Assembly: GCF_002019635.1 (NCBI RefSeq)
Contig: NZ_KV917372.1
Span: 1,488,001 to 1,552,000, forward strand
Direction of reading: 5' to 3'
Origin: Metabacillus halosaccharovorans
Lineage (GTDB): Bacteria; Bacillota; Bacilli; Bacillales; Bacillaceae
DNA: 64,000 nt
Part shown: in pieces, positions 36,069 through 44,692 of the stretch
How positions within the stretch are numbered: the first letter of the stretch is position 1
Layout: the number at the start of each line of letters is the position of its first letter
The notes under the pieces: model-generated
Told to the model about the DNA's origin: nothing
Databases searched by the model: none
What the model saw: only the letters and a program-made list of their open reading frames with translations
Program-made: the position numbers and the translations under genes

Positions 36069-37607
36069 TCAATTGACTTTCTTATATTCAGAAGGAGAAT
36101 AACCTGTAAATTTCTTAAATACCTGACTAAAATATTGTGGGTTATCTCCAAACCCTATACTTTCAGCTATAGCAAATACTTTAATATCATCCATTAATTC
36201 AATCTGTTCCATGGCTTTATTTATCCGTTGCTGTGTAACAAAGCTGGAAAACTTTTCACCTGTTTCCTGTTTAAAAAGTTTACCTAAATAGTCAGCATTC
36301 ATATACACCTTATTAGCAACCCATTTTAGAGATAAATCTGTATTCGCCAGGTTTTTCTCCACGAGGTCCATCATCTTCTGAATAACTTCGGAATGATTGG
36401 ATTTATGTTTCTCATAATAATGTTGAGTAATGTCAATTGCTGTCATAAGAAAGGATTCTTTCATTTGTTGGATTGTGTCCATTTCCAGCAATGAAGACAT
36501 TTTTCCTGTATAAGATTGGATCCTTTTAGAATCAGTATGTTGGATCATGACTAAAAATAACTGCATAACATATGATCTTGCTAACCCAATAGATAGTCTT
36601 TTATTTGCCAACTCTTGAAAAAATTGTATGATTTCATTTTCAACCTTTTCGATATTCCCTGATTTTATAAATAGACACAAGCTTTGTCCATCATATTCAT
36701 AGTCTGTTAATTTCGTATCCTGCTGGATATCATTTTTCGTAATAATGCTTCCTTCACCTAAATAAAACCGGTGATTTAAACATTCTAGTGCCTCTAAATA
36801 TAGTTTTCTAACATTAGTAATGCAATCCATCTCACTTATCGCTACAGTCATATCCATTTCGTATATGGTAAAGAAATGATTGCGTAATCGTTCAATTTGA
36901 TCTTGAAGAACTGAAAAATCCTGTTCATCGACAAGAAATAATGCATATTCTCCGATATTCGTTGATAAGACAGATTCAGAAAATAGATCTTCTCCAAGAT
37001 TTTCAATGACAAACATATGCTCGTAATGGTATTCTCCTTCAATACGGAAAATAATAAGCCTTATAAACTCATCATGAAAATTAACTCTTAAAAGCTTTTC
37101 ATAAAATTGAATACCTTGATTATTATCAAGCTTGGTTGTAATGAATTCCTTGAGTAACTGCTTTTTCATATATGGTTGGATCTGATCCAGACGGCTCTTC
37201 ATATCAAAGAGAGACTGCTCTTTCTTTGCATCTGTTGATAGATCATTTATGATACTTGTCAGTGCTTCAACAATACTCTTTTCATTACAAGGCTTTAGTA
37301 AATAATGCTTTACCCCATGCTCCATTGCTCGTTTCGCATACTCAAACTCGTTAAAACCGGACAAAATGATAAATTTCACTTCAGGAAATTCTTTGGACAC
37401 TCTTGCTACTAATTCCAACCCGGTCATACCCGGCATTTTGATGTCACAAATAACAATATCCGGCTTTTCTCTCACGATAAAATGATAGGCCTCAAGGCCG
37501 TTACGCGCAGTACCAATTAATTCAGTACCAATTTCTTCCCAGTCTATGATACTTGAAATACCTTCTAAAATAATTCTTTCGTCATCAACTAGTAAAACTT
37601 TATACAT
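36069..37607 (-). CDS. yesN: response regulator with AraC-type DNA-binding domain (YesN-like)
   Basis: This 512-residue regulator is presumed to activate the yes genes. The receiver occupies residues 1-122, with VDDE at 8-10, phosphoacceptor Asp55 in VICDIKMPG and the KP pair in YLLKPCNE. A long middle region of about 270 residues of unknown fold precedes the AraC helix-turn-helices (SLKWVANKVYMNADYLGKLF; GFGDNPQYFSQVFKKFTGYSPSEYKK). The start was set 16 codons in, where GAGGTGGAG precedes ATG; the gene overlaps the yesM stop by eight bases. It is much longer than the YesN-like protein at 1.5-2.6 kb, so the two systems are not recent copies. Confidence 0.92.
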   Translation of the reverse strand: MYKVLLVDDERIILEGISSIIDWEEIGTELIGTARNGLEAYHFIVREKPDIVICDIKMPGMTGLELVARVSKEFPEVKFIILSGFNEFEYAKRAMEHGVKHYLLKPCNEKSIVEALTSIINDLSTDAKKEQSLFDMKSRLDQIQPYMKKQLLKEFITTKLDNNQGIQFYEKLLRVNFHDEFIRLIIFRIEGEYHYEHMFVIENLGEDLFSESVLSTNIGEYALFLVDEQDFSVLQDQIERLRNHFFTIYEMDMTVAISEMDCITNVRKLYLEALECLNHRFYLGEGSIITKNDIQQDTKLTDYEYDGQSLCLFIKSGNIEKVENEIIQFFQELANKRLSIGLARSYVMQLFLVMIQHTDSKRIQSYTGKMSSLLEMDTIQQMKESFLMTAIDITQHYYEKHKSNHSEVIQKMMDLVEKNLANTDLSLKWVANKVYMNADYLGKLFKQETGEKFSSFVTQQRINKAMEQIELMDDIKVFAIAESIGFGDNPQYFSQVFKKFTGYSPSEYKKVN

Positions 37608-39366
37608 AACTCCACCTCGTTTGATATGGAATGATAATGAGCACCTTTGTTCCAATGTTTAACTCGCTATCAATTTGTAATCCATATTTTGACCCGAAGA
37701 CAAATTTTATCCTAGAATCTATGTTACTAAGACCAATCCCATTTCCTCTTGTCTTAAATTCTCCCCTTCGCACTTGTTCAAGTTGTGCCATGTCCATACC
37801 CTGTCCATTATCCTCAACAGCAAGATATAGATCTTTCCCTGCTTTATATGCCGAAACTTTAATTTTGCATGGCTCCATCATCATTTCAAGTGCATAATTA
37901 ATTGCATTTTCTACTAGCGGTTGGATAATCAGTTTTGGTATAAGACAGCCTTTAACATTTTCATTGATGTTAAGTGAAAAATCCAGACGTTCTTCAAATC
38001 TGAATTTTTGAATAGTAATATAATGCTGAACCATTTCGATTTCTTCTTGAACGGTTATCACATCATCCTTTAAGCTAATTGCATTTCTTAGCAGAAAGCC
38101 CAGTGATTCAACCATTTTTGATATTTGGGTTTGTTTATTGATCTTCGCTAACCAATTAATTGATTCGAGTGTATTATAGAGAAAATGCGGATTGATTTGG
38201 GATTGCAATGCTTTAAATTCCGTATCCTTTATAAGAAGTTGTTTTTCATAGTTTTCATTGATTAAATCATTGATTCTTTCAATCATGACAAAGAAATTTC
38301 TGTGAAGAATCCCTATTTCATCTTTTTCTTCGGTAAGCCTAAATGTATCAACAGCTTTAAAATCACCATTTTGAACGACTTTCATAGCTGAAACCAAGTT
38401 TTCAATTGGGTCTGTAATCCTTTTCGAAAAACGAATGAAAAAGTAGATGGAAGATAGTAAAATAACGAAAAATAAAAAAATGACCAAAAACTTAATTGTC
38501 GTAACTTTTGCAAACATTGTTTCGAAAGGCAGCACATTCCAATATGTCCAATTGGCATACGTAGAATTTGAGTATGTGACAAAGTAATTTCTTTCAGCTA
38601 GTTTTTGAATTCGATACCCCTGTCTATCACTTACAGATAAATTTAATTTATCAATCTGTATGGATGTTTCTTCAGCAAAAAAGATGTCTTCTCCATATGA
38701 AATCGCTATACGTCCTTCTTGTCCTCCCCACTCTCTTGGAAGCTCCTTAACGATGTCATTTAAGGACACCTCAATAATCAATGTTCCCAAGTTATCAAGA
38801 CTTAGGTTTTGATAAGATCTTAACTGTCTTGCAGAAAAGATAGTATTTTGCGAATCTTTTAGAGAAACCCATACATTTCTTCCGTCCCCTTCTCTTGCTC
38901 TTTGCTCAAGATGATCAGCATTTTCGTAAAGAATAGATGCCGTGATTTTACCAGCCTGATATTCTTTTCCATTTGTGTCAAACAGATGAATGGATTGAAT
39001 ATACTCCTCAGATCCTATATAACTTGTCAGGGTATCCCTAATTTCCTTTTCAATTTGATATTGATCGTAATTAGTAAGCTCTTTCTTTGCTTCAATTAAT
39101 GCCTGTTGAATTTTATTATCAGCCAGTACTCTATAGGAAACTTCTTCAATGTTTTTTAGTTCGTCTTCAATCCTGTTAGAAGACATGATTAGAACTTGTG
39201 AGGACTTGCGATAAATTTGTTCATCATAACTATTAAAAGCATATTGAAAGCCTAAGATAATAAACGATAAACAAACCACCATTATGGTCGAAATAATGAT
39301 AATTAGCTTATACTTAATTTTTAAGTTCTTGTATCTGTTGAAAATACAAAGCTTTAAGTTTTTCAT
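37600..39366 (-). CDS. yesM: sensor histidine kinase (YesM-like)
   Basis: This is a membrane sensor of 588 residues. Helix 1 spans about 19-41, an extracytoplasmic region 42-290, helix 2 291-311 and a HAMP region 312-365. The LytS-type phosphoacceptor motif is QSQINPHFLYNTLESINW with His394; ATP-binding motifs are LVENAINYALE and VEDNGQGMD. It probably senses rhamnogalacturonan fragments, possibly through the binding lipoproteins. The ribosome site (GGAG) is rather far from the ATG, so expression may be low. A cre-like site lies about 40 bases upstream. yesN overlaps its end. Confidence 0.92.
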   Translation of the reverse strand: MKNLKLCIFNRYKNLKIKYKLIIIISTIMVVCLSFIILGFQYAFNSYDEQIYRKSSQVLIMSSNRIEDELKNIEEVSYRVLADNKIQQALIEAKKELTNYDQYQIEKEIRDTLTSYIGSEEYIQSIHLFDTNGKEYQAGKITASILYENADHLEQRAREGDGRNVWVSLKDSQNTIFSARQLRSYQNLSLDNLGTLIIEVSLNDIVKELPREWGGQEGRIAISYGEDIFFAEETSIQIDKLNLSVSDRQGYRIQKLAERNYFVTYSNSTYANWTYWNVLPFETMFAKVTTIKFLVIFLFFVILLSSIYFFIRFSKRITDPIENLVSAMKVVQNGDFKAVDTFRLTEEKDEIGILHRNFFVMIERINDLINENYEKQLLIKDTEFKALQSQINPHFLYNTLESINWLAKINKQTQISKMVESLGFLLRNAISLKDDVITVQEEIEMVQHYITIQKFRFEERLDFSLNINENVKGCLIPKLIIQPLVENAINYALEMMMEPCKIKVSAYKAGKDLYLAVEDNGQGMDMAQLEQVRRGEFKTRGNGIGLSNIDSRIKFVFGSKYGLQIDSELNIGTKVLIIIPYQTRWSYV

Positions 39367-39406
39367 TATCTAAAGACTCCAATGTGATTATTTTTCAAAG
39401 TTAGTA

Positions 39407-39421
39407 GGTAACCGCTTTCAA
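39407..39421 (-). promoter_or_regulatory. cre-like site before yesM
   Basis: The minus strand TTGAAAGCGGTTACC fits cre except at the last base. It would place the sensing genes themselves under carbon catabolite control. Confidence 0.55.
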
Positions 39422-39472
39422 CTGCTATTAGTAAGAAGGAACCTTTCTGCAGCAGCACGGTTCCCTGTCATT

Positions 39473-39847
39473 TTATGCTCTTAGAGGGTATCCCATTGTT
39501 GACATTAAGGCAAGACCAGGCTGTGTCGAGTCTAACCGACTATATTGAACAATAATAGGAAGATCACTCTCTACTTCAATAGAATATGGAACACCTGCCG
39601 GGATTTTCTCACCATTTAATTCTAAAGATGAAGTTCGAAGATGATTACTTCTTTTTCCTTGAACAACAATTGGAATCCTTTCCAATGGATCACGATCTTC
39701 AAAATAGATCGTAATAAAAGCTTGTGCGTCCTTATTGTGACAGTTTAGCATACAGATGGATTCGTGACTAAGTAATTCCCCTGTACTAAGTGGTGGAATA
39801 TACCCATCAGGTATAATCCAATGTGTTTCTCCTTTACCAGTATACAT
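39473..39847 (-). CDS. ASRT-domain protein (sensory-rhodopsin-transducer family)
   Basis: This 124-residue, wholly beta-rich protein without signal peptide or membrane helix resembles the Anabaena sensory rhodopsin transducer family. Typical pieces are HWIIPDGYIPP, ESICMLNCHNKDAQAFITIYFEDR, LRTSSLELNGEKIPAG and DLPIIVQYSRLDSTQPGLALMSTMGYP. The domain is regarded as a small-molecule, probably sugar-binding, barrel and is often found in carbohydrate loci that have no rhodopsin, as here. GGAGG lies seven bases before the ATG. It lies between yesM and a GH43-like gene with a cre-like site of its own. A role in binding or handling a uronate is inference only. Confidence 0.75.
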   Translation of the reverse strand: MYTGKGETHWIIPDGYIPPLSTGELLSHESICMLNCHNKDAQAFITIYFEDRDPLERIPIVVQGKRSNHLRTSSLELNGEKIPAGVPYSIEVESDLPIIVQYSRLDSTQPGLALMSTMGYPLRA

Positions 39848-39917
39848 GTAACTACCTCCTTATTAATGAATCATTTATCCCATAATATTTATCTATTATA
39901 ATATCAATAACCTACAT

Positions 39918-39932
39918 TGAATACCCTTACAT
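39918..39932 (-). promoter_or_regulatory. cre-like site (GGG variant) before the ASRT gene
   Basis: The minus strand ATGTAAGGGTATTCA has one mismatch from cre (G for C at position 8), the same substitution as the site before the modular PL11 lyase. It lies 71 bases upstream of the start codon. Confidence 0.45.
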
Positions 39933-40052
39933 TTTTATCTAATTAAAGATAGAGTGGTCCAGTCATTTTTCTCTTCATTATATAAAATACAATCTGATAT
40001 ACATATATAATTATCAGACAATAGAGTTTAGAAAACAGTGAACTTTAACAGA

Positions 40053-40991
40053 TTAATAAAGAACAAGTTCAAAAGCCTCATTACGGTCACACTTTAACGT
40101 ACCATTTGCCACCTTTAACATAGCAACTTGGATAGACGAACGTTTTGCTTCATATTGATCTGCCCGTACACCCTCTTTTCTTCCCGGATGGGTGAAATAG
40201 AATACAAATGCCTGATCTCCTTGAACGTGTACATCTGCATGATAGCCAAATGAACAATCATCGGGTCTTTCACCAGGTTGATCTAAGATCATTGTATTGT
40301 ACTCCCACCCCTCACAATCATTTGACTTATAAACGGCTTGACCAGACCACTTATCAACAATCATCCAATAATACCCTTGAAAATAAAATACATTCGGTCC
40401 TTCATGCGGATATTCTGCAATAACAGGACCAACAACCTCCCACTGATACAAGTCTGCACTATCTGCTGCATAGGTATAAGAATTATCCGCCTCATCCTTA
40501 TACCACATTCTGAAACGACCATCCTGCATAACATGTACACATGCATCAATGACAAAATCAGAGCTTAATTCTAATATAGACTCCAATTTCCAATCCCATA
40601 GATTTTGACTGGTATAGTGAATAATTTTTCGTTTATGCCCCGCCCACTGATTCGGTACTCCTTGAATATAGCTAACATACATATGATAAGTTCCATTATG
40701 ATAAATAATTTCAGGTGCCCAAAACGTGTTTCTGCCTCTTTCAAAATCAAGACCTTCTATAACCCCTCTGTAGTTCCATGATTTTCCTCCATCGGATGAG
40801 GTCGCAATACCTAAATCAGTTCCATGAACCCATGATACACCTTCACACTGAATAATTGCCCTTCTATTTGTATAGATCATCCACCACTCTTTTTGTTCAT
40901 GATTCCATATAATAGTCGGATCAGCAGCTCCATCGAAGATTGGATCACGAAACAATGGTGCTTTTGGTGTTGTAAACTTATTCAAGCCCAT
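40053..40991 (-). CDS. GH43-like five-bladed propeller glycosidase
   Basis: This cytoplasmic protein of 312 residues has the GH43/GH32 propeller pattern. Candidate catalytic acids are Asp24 in DGAADPTIIWN, an Asp in FVIDACVHVMQDG and a Glu in YPHEGPNVFYFQGYYWM. Repeated aromatic strands (WWMIYTN, YHMYVSYI, FRMWYKDE) mark the blades. GGGGGGAG stands just before the ATG. There is no secretion signal, so it would act on imported oligosaccharides, for example on arabinan or galactan side-chain ends of rhamnogalacturonan I. Substrate assignment is inferred from context. Confidence 0.75.
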   Translation of the reverse strand: MGLNKFTTPKAPLFRDPIFDGAADPTIIWNHEQKEWWMIYTNRRAIIQCEGVSWVHGTDLGIATSSDGGKSWNYRGVIEGLDFERGRNTFWAPEIIYHNGTYHMYVSYIQGVPNQWAGHKRKIIHYTSQNLWDWKLESILELSSDFVIDACVHVMQDGRFRMWYKDEADNSYTYAADSADLYQWEVVGPVIAEYPHEGPNVFYFQGYYWMIVDKWSGQAVYKSNDCEGWEYNTMILDQPGERPDDCSFGYHADVHVQGDQAFVFYFTHPGRKEGVRADQYEAKRSSIQVAMLKVANGTLKCDRNEAFELVLY

Positions 40992-41037
40992 TCACTCCCC
41001 CCTATATTTACTTATAAATATATACTTTCTGATGTAT

Positions 41038-41074
41038 AAAAAAGAGTGCACTATCCAGTTCAGGATAACGCACT
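41038..41074 (-). terminator. intrinsic terminator of kduI
   Basis: AGTGC..TATCC pairs with GGATA..GCACT (two central mismatches) about 16 bases after the kduI stop; six T residues follow on the minus strand. Confidence 0.7.
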
Positions 41075-41089
41075 ATTCTTACCCGAAAA

Positions 41090-41920
41090 TTATTTTAATT
41101 CTTCCATCGCTACAGCATCCATATCTGTAAACGTATAGTTCTCACCAGCCATTGCCCAGATAAACGTGTAGTTACTAGTTCCTACGCCTGAGTGGATTGA
41201 CCATGGTGGTGATAAAACAGCCTGTTCATTCTTTACAACTAAATGTCTTGTTTCTTTAGGCTCACCCATGAAATGGAATACTCTTGAGTTCTCATCCATA
41301 TCGAAATACAAATATACTTCCATGCGACGGTCATGAAGATGTGCAGGCATTGTGTTCCACATATTGTTCGGCTCTAATAAAGTCATCCCCATCATTAACT
41401 GACAGCTTTGTATACCATCTGCATGAATATACTTATAAATCGTACGCTTATTTGATTCACTATCAGATCCCAAATGGTTTGGTTCCGCATCTTCAATTGG
41501 AGCTTTTTTCGTTGGATATTGTTTATGTGCAGGAGTTGACACAATATAAAACTTCGCTGGATCTGAAGAGTTTGTACTTTGGAATAAAACCTCTTTGTTT
41601 CCTAAGCCAACATATAAACAGTCTCTTTTATTTAACGTATACGCTTGCCCATCAACTAGTACAGTACCTTCAGCACCGATGTTAATAATCCCTACTTCAC
41701 GTCTTTCCAAGAAATATTCTGTTTTGAGAGTTTCTTGATCTTCTAGTTTAAGAGCTTGTGTTGTAGGAATTGCTCCCCCTGTTACAACTCGATCATAATG
41801 AGAGTACGTCATATTGATTTCACCTTGAACAAAAAGTGAATCCATTAGAAAATCACTTCTCAATCTTTCTGTCGAATATCCTTTAAAATCTGTTGGATTT
41901 GTAGCATGTCTAATTTCCAT
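41090..41920 (-). CDS. kduI: 5-dehydro-4-deoxy-D-glucuronate isomerase KduI
   Basis: This enzyme isomerises 5-keto-4-deoxyuronate, formed from unsaturated galacturonate, to 2,5-diketo-3-deoxygluconate. The 276-residue cupin has a zinc site at His194 and His196 (MPAHLHDRRMEVYLYF), Glu201 and His243 (PPWSIHSGVG), matching the known pattern. The frame is open 26 codons upstream, overlapping kduD, but the ATG after AAAGGGG gives the standard family length. It is the second gene of kduD-kduI and processes the product of YesR and other hydrolases. Confidence 0.95.
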   Translation of the reverse strand: MEIRHATNPTDFKGYSTERLRSDFLMDSLFVQGEINMTYSHYDRVVTGGAIPTTQALKLEDQETLKTEYFLERREVGIINIGAEGTVLVDGQAYTLNKRDCLYVGLGNKEVLFQSTNSSDPAKFYIVSTPAHKQYPTKKAPIEDAEPNHLGSDSESNKRTIYKYIHADGIQSCQLMMGMTLLEPNNMWNTMPAHLHDRRMEVYLYFDMDENSRVFHFMGEPKETRHLVVKNEQAVLSPPWSIHSGVGTSNYTFIWAMAGENYTFTDMDAVAMEELK

Positions 41921-41967
41921 TTTTCTTTCCCCTTTCGATTTTTGATTTTCATGTAAAACATTTGGCA

Positions 41968-42723
41968 TTATGAGCTCATCCATCCACCATCGACACATAA
42001 AATATGACCATTTACATAGCTTGAGGCATCCGAAGCTAAATAGATAACAGCTCCTTTTAGATCTTCAGGAGTTCCCCAACGGCCTTGTGGAATTCTGGAA
42101 GTAATATACTCATTTCGCTCTTTATTTGCTCTAAGTTGAGATGTATTATCTGTCTCCATATAACCAGGAGCGATAGCGTTTACATTAACACCTCTGCTCG
42201 ACCACTCATTTGCAAGTGATTTTGTTAACCCTGCAACAGCATGTTTGCTGGCCGTATAAGCAGGCACTCTTAATCCACCTTGGAATGAAAGCATTGACGC
42301 TACATTAATGATTCTGCCTGAGCCATGTTCAAGCATATGCCCTCCAACCTCTCTGCAAAGTTGAAACACAGAATGCTGGTTGACTTTAATCACTTCATAC
42401 CAATCATCATCAGAAAAGCTCTCTGCATTTTCTCTTCTGATAATTCCGGCGTTATTAACTAAAATATCAATTCTATCTGTTATAGCTAACGCCTCAGAAA
42501 CTAGCTTTTGTGCAGCTAGATCTTCAGACAAGTCAATTTTTAAATCATGAAAGGTACCACCAATAGATTCAATTTTGTTCCGTGTTTCCGACATATCACT
42601 CATTCCGGCACCTATAACAGTTGCACCTGCCTCTGCAAGACCAACTGCCATACCTTGCCCTAATCCACGGCTTGCTCCTGTTAATAAAGCAACTTTTCCC
42701 TTTAGAGAAAAAAGTGATTCCAT
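41968..42723 (-). CDS. kduD: 2-deoxy-D-gluconate 3-dehydrogenase / diketo-deoxygluconate reductase KduD
   Basis: This NAD(H)-dependent reductase yields 2-keto-3-deoxygluconate, the same product as UxaA. It is a 251-residue short-chain dehydrogenase with cofactor motif TGASRGLG (15-22), NNAG at 90-93 and the catalytic set Ser143, Tyr156 and Lys160 (VASMLSFQGGLRVPAYTASK). The C-terminal VNGHILCVDGGW closes the fold. GGAGGGG precedes the ATG. It heads kduD-kduI. The upstream sequence has a weak GATAAT -10 and two GTTC repeats that could be an operator, but none was firm enough to list. Confidence 0.93.
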   Translation of the reverse strand: MESLFSLKGKVALLTGASRGLGQGMAVGLAEAGATVIGAGMSDMSETRNKIESIGGTFHDLKIDLSEDLAAQKLVSEALAITDRIDILVNNAGIIRRENAESFSDDDWYEVIKVNQHSVFQLCREVGGHMLEHGSGRIINVASMLSFQGGLRVPAYTASKHAVAGLTKSLANEWSSRGVNVNAIAPGYMETDNTSQLRANKERNEYITSRIPQGRWGTPEDLKGAVIYLASDASSYVNGHILCVDGGWMSS

Positions 42724-42797
42724 TTATACCCCTCCTCTGTTTATTATCGTACTTAAATGTTCGATATTGTTCAGTATAGTTTGATTATAGCACAAAT

Positions 42798-42839
42798 AAA
42801 AAAGATGACAACGATAAATTCTTCGTTTGTCATCTTTTT
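42798..42839 (-). terminator. intrinsic terminator of the purine permease gene
   Basis: AAAAAGATGACAAACGA pairs with TCGTTGTCATCTTTTT (one bulged base), leaving a T-run on the minus strand, about 67 bases after the stop codon. Confidence 0.8.
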
Positions 42840-42905
42840 GAGTTAATAATTTTGGCTCTTTTGCATTACTAGACCGTTGGTTAATGTTCGTTTGACTATA
42901 TACAG

Positions 42906-44201
42906 TTATAAAACAAACGCAAAATAAGCGATGAAAATTAGCGCTAATACATAGACAATCGGGTTAATTTCTTTATGCTTTTTTAATGCAAGCATCGTAA
43001 TTGGATACATAATAAATCCAAGACCGATTCCTGTTGCTACGCTGTATGTTAGAGGCATCATAATGATTGTCACAAATGCTGGTATTGCAATCTCTAGCCT
43101 TTCCCATCTTATGTGACGAACCTCACTTGCCATTAAAGCTCCAACAATAATTAAAGCTGGTGCGGTTACCTCTGAAGTAACAACCGAAAGCAATGGTGAG
43201 AAAAATAAAGCAATTGCAAAGAACCCTGAAATAACAATTGATGAAAACCCTGTTCTTCCTCCAGCAGCAATTCCTGCTGATGATTCAATAAAAGAAGCTG
43301 TAGTAGATGTTCCTAACACAGAACCTGCAACAGAAGCTGAAGCATCTGCCAAAAGTGCACGACCGGCATTTGGTATTTTATTTTCTTTTACTATGCCTGC
43401 TTGATTTGCAACGGCAATCAATGTACCCGCGGTATCAAAAAATGCAACGAAAAGAAAGGTAAACACCACAGCTAATAATTCCATTGAAAAAATTTGATCT
43501 AATTGTAATAACGCTACTCCAAAAGTAGGTTCTAAGCTTGGAATAGCTCCAACGATCGCGCTTGGTTTTTCAATAATTCCGAACAACATCCCAATAATTG
43601 ACGTAATGACCATTCCATAAAAAATACCGCCACGGATGTTTTTTACCATGAAAATAACGGTCACAATAAAACCGAATATGGCCAATAATGTTGGACCAGA
43701 TTGAATATTACCGAGTGACACAAATGTTGCTTCATTTGCTTGAATAATGCCTGAATTTTTCATGCCAATAAATGCAATATAGAAGCCGATCCCACTGCCG
43801 ATCGCATATTTTAAATCTTGTGGAATAACTTCAATAATTTTTTCGCGAATTTTAAAAATACTAAGTAGGACGAATAATACACCGGAAATAAATACTCCTG
43901 TTAATGCTGTTTGCCAGGGGATTCCCATCCCAATTACAACTGAATAGGTGAAAAATGAATTAAGGCCCATGCTTGGTGCAATCCCGATTGGATAATTTGC
44001 TAATAGGCCAATTAATAAGGTCCCGATTATAGCTGAGACAGCAGTCGCCGTAAATACAGCCCCTTTGTCTATACCTGCTTCTGATAACACAATAGGATTC
44101 ACAACTAAAATATATGCCATCGATAAGAAAGTTGTCATACCAGCCAATATCTCTTGTCGATACGTTGTTCCTCTATCTGAGAAATGAAAGAACTGTTTCA
44201 T
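42906..44201 (-). CDS. NCS2/AzgA-type guanine-hypoxanthine permease (PbuG/PbuO-like)
   Basis: This proton symporter for oxopurines has 431 residues and about 12 helices. The AzgA-type N-terminus reads YRQEILAGMTTFLSMAYILVVNP, followed by GIAPSMGLNSFF (substrate-site region), VFTFLFVAFFDTAGTL and GTSTTASFIESSAGIAAGGRTG. AGGAGG is five bases before ATG. It is controlled by a guanine-class riboswitch with a terminator in the leader, so it is made when guanine and hypoxanthine are scarce. It is unrelated to the pectin genes. PbuG and PbuO cannot be told apart here. Confidence 0.9.
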   Translation of the reverse strand: MKQFFHFSDRGTTYRQEILAGMTTFLSMAYILVVNPIVLSEAGIDKGAVFTATAVSAIIGTLLIGLLANYPIGIAPSMGLNSFFTYSVVIGMGIPWQTALTGVFISGVLFVLLSIFKIREKIIEVIPQDLKYAIGSGIGFYIAFIGMKNSGIIQANEATFVSLGNIQSGPTLLAIFGFIVTVIFMVKNIRGGIFYGMVITSIIGMLFGIIEKPSAIVGAIPSLEPTFGVALLQLDQIFSMELLAVVFTFLFVAFFDTAGTLIAVANQAGIVKENKIPNAGRALLADASASVAGSVLGTSTTASFIESSAGIAAGGRTGFSSIVISGFFAIALFFSPLLSVVTSEVTAPALIIVGALMASEVRHIRWERLEIAIPAFVTIIMMPLTYSVATGIGLGFIMYPITMLALKKHKEINPIVYVLALIFIAYFAFVL

Positions 44202-44286
44202 CTTTACCTCCTGGATTTAACAAAATTAGAAAAACTCAGCATACCGCCGTTTCATAATGGCGATACAATCAATGAAATGATCGTAT

Positions 44287-44322
44287 AAAAAAAGCTTTAG
44301 AGTCTTCTACCCTAAAGCTTTT
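44287..44322 (-). terminator. riboswitch-controlled terminator in the permease leader
   Basis: AAAAGCTTTAG pairs with CTAAAGCTTTT across an 11-base loop, followed by a long T-run, between the aptamer and the start codon. A further hairpin (44332-44373, GATTAC...GTAATC with CAGGC/GCCT inside) overlaps the aptamer's 3' end by two bases and may be the alternative structure. Confidence 0.8.
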
Positions 44323-44371
44323 ACATACAAAGATTACACACAAAGGCCATACTGCCTGTGATTTATGTAAT

Positions 44372-44440
44372 CCTTGTAGTCATGCTATTTATGGTAGCTA
44401 GGTAGAAACGTTTAGGCCATATCCCTAAACTTATACAAGG
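44372..44440 (-). promoter_or_regulatory. purine riboswitch aptamer, guanine class
   Basis: The minus strand shows the full aptamer: P1 arms CCTTGTA / TACAAGG, the conserved TATAA, loop 2 GGATATGG, the core TTTCTACC, loop 3 CCATAAA and the 3' GACTAC. The base that pairs with the ligand (position 74 in the xpt numbering) is C, so guanine or hypoxanthine rather than adenine is bound. A TATAAT box at 44453-44448 would start transcription right at the aptamer. Confidence 0.93.
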
Positions 44441-44628
44441 AAAATATATTATATTAATATAAGAAAACATTTTAAAGAAAATTAGTTCTTTCGTCAATGT
44501 TAATAATTCTCAAATTTGATTTTTTATATAAAAATAACATTAGAATAACTTGGCTTGTCGCCAAGTCCTAATGGCGAAAGCCTTAGTTTTTCTTATAAAA
44601 TTTATATACTTTCTGATAGTAAAATAAA
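44441..44628. other. gap between riboswitch and sigma factor terminator
   Basis: This A/T-rich stretch carries the riboswitch promoter at its left end and an isolated GC-richer tandem hairpin at 44548-44592. No gene is seen. Confidence 0.4.
44548..44592 (+). other. tandem hairpins of unknown function
   Basis: A perfect 7-bp hairpin (ACTTGGC, loop TTGTC, GCCAAGT) is followed after one base by CTAA-GGC, loop GAAA, GCC-TTAG with one bulge and then TTTTTC. On the plus strand this reads like a small RNA or leader ending in a terminator. It stands alone in A/T-rich DNA. Confidence 0.45.
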
Positions 44629-44667
44629 AAAGCTTCAGTCCCTCCTTTTGAATGGGACTGAAGCTTT
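44625..44667 (-). terminator. intrinsic terminator of the SigH-like gene
   Basis: AAAGCTTCAGTCCC pairs with GGGACTGAAGCTTT and TTTTATTTT follows on the minus strand, 25 bases after the stop codon. Confidence 0.9.
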
Positions 44668-44692
44668 CTTGATATGAATTGTTTAATTTCTA

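Noticed and set aside
41968-42797. KdgR-type operator before kduD
   Set aside because: Two GTTC elements and a weak -10 are present, but no convincing palindrome or match to another site in the window was found.
44372-44440. adenine-class riboswitch
   Set aside because: The ligand-pairing base is C (GACTAC), not U, and the downstream gene is an oxopurine permease.
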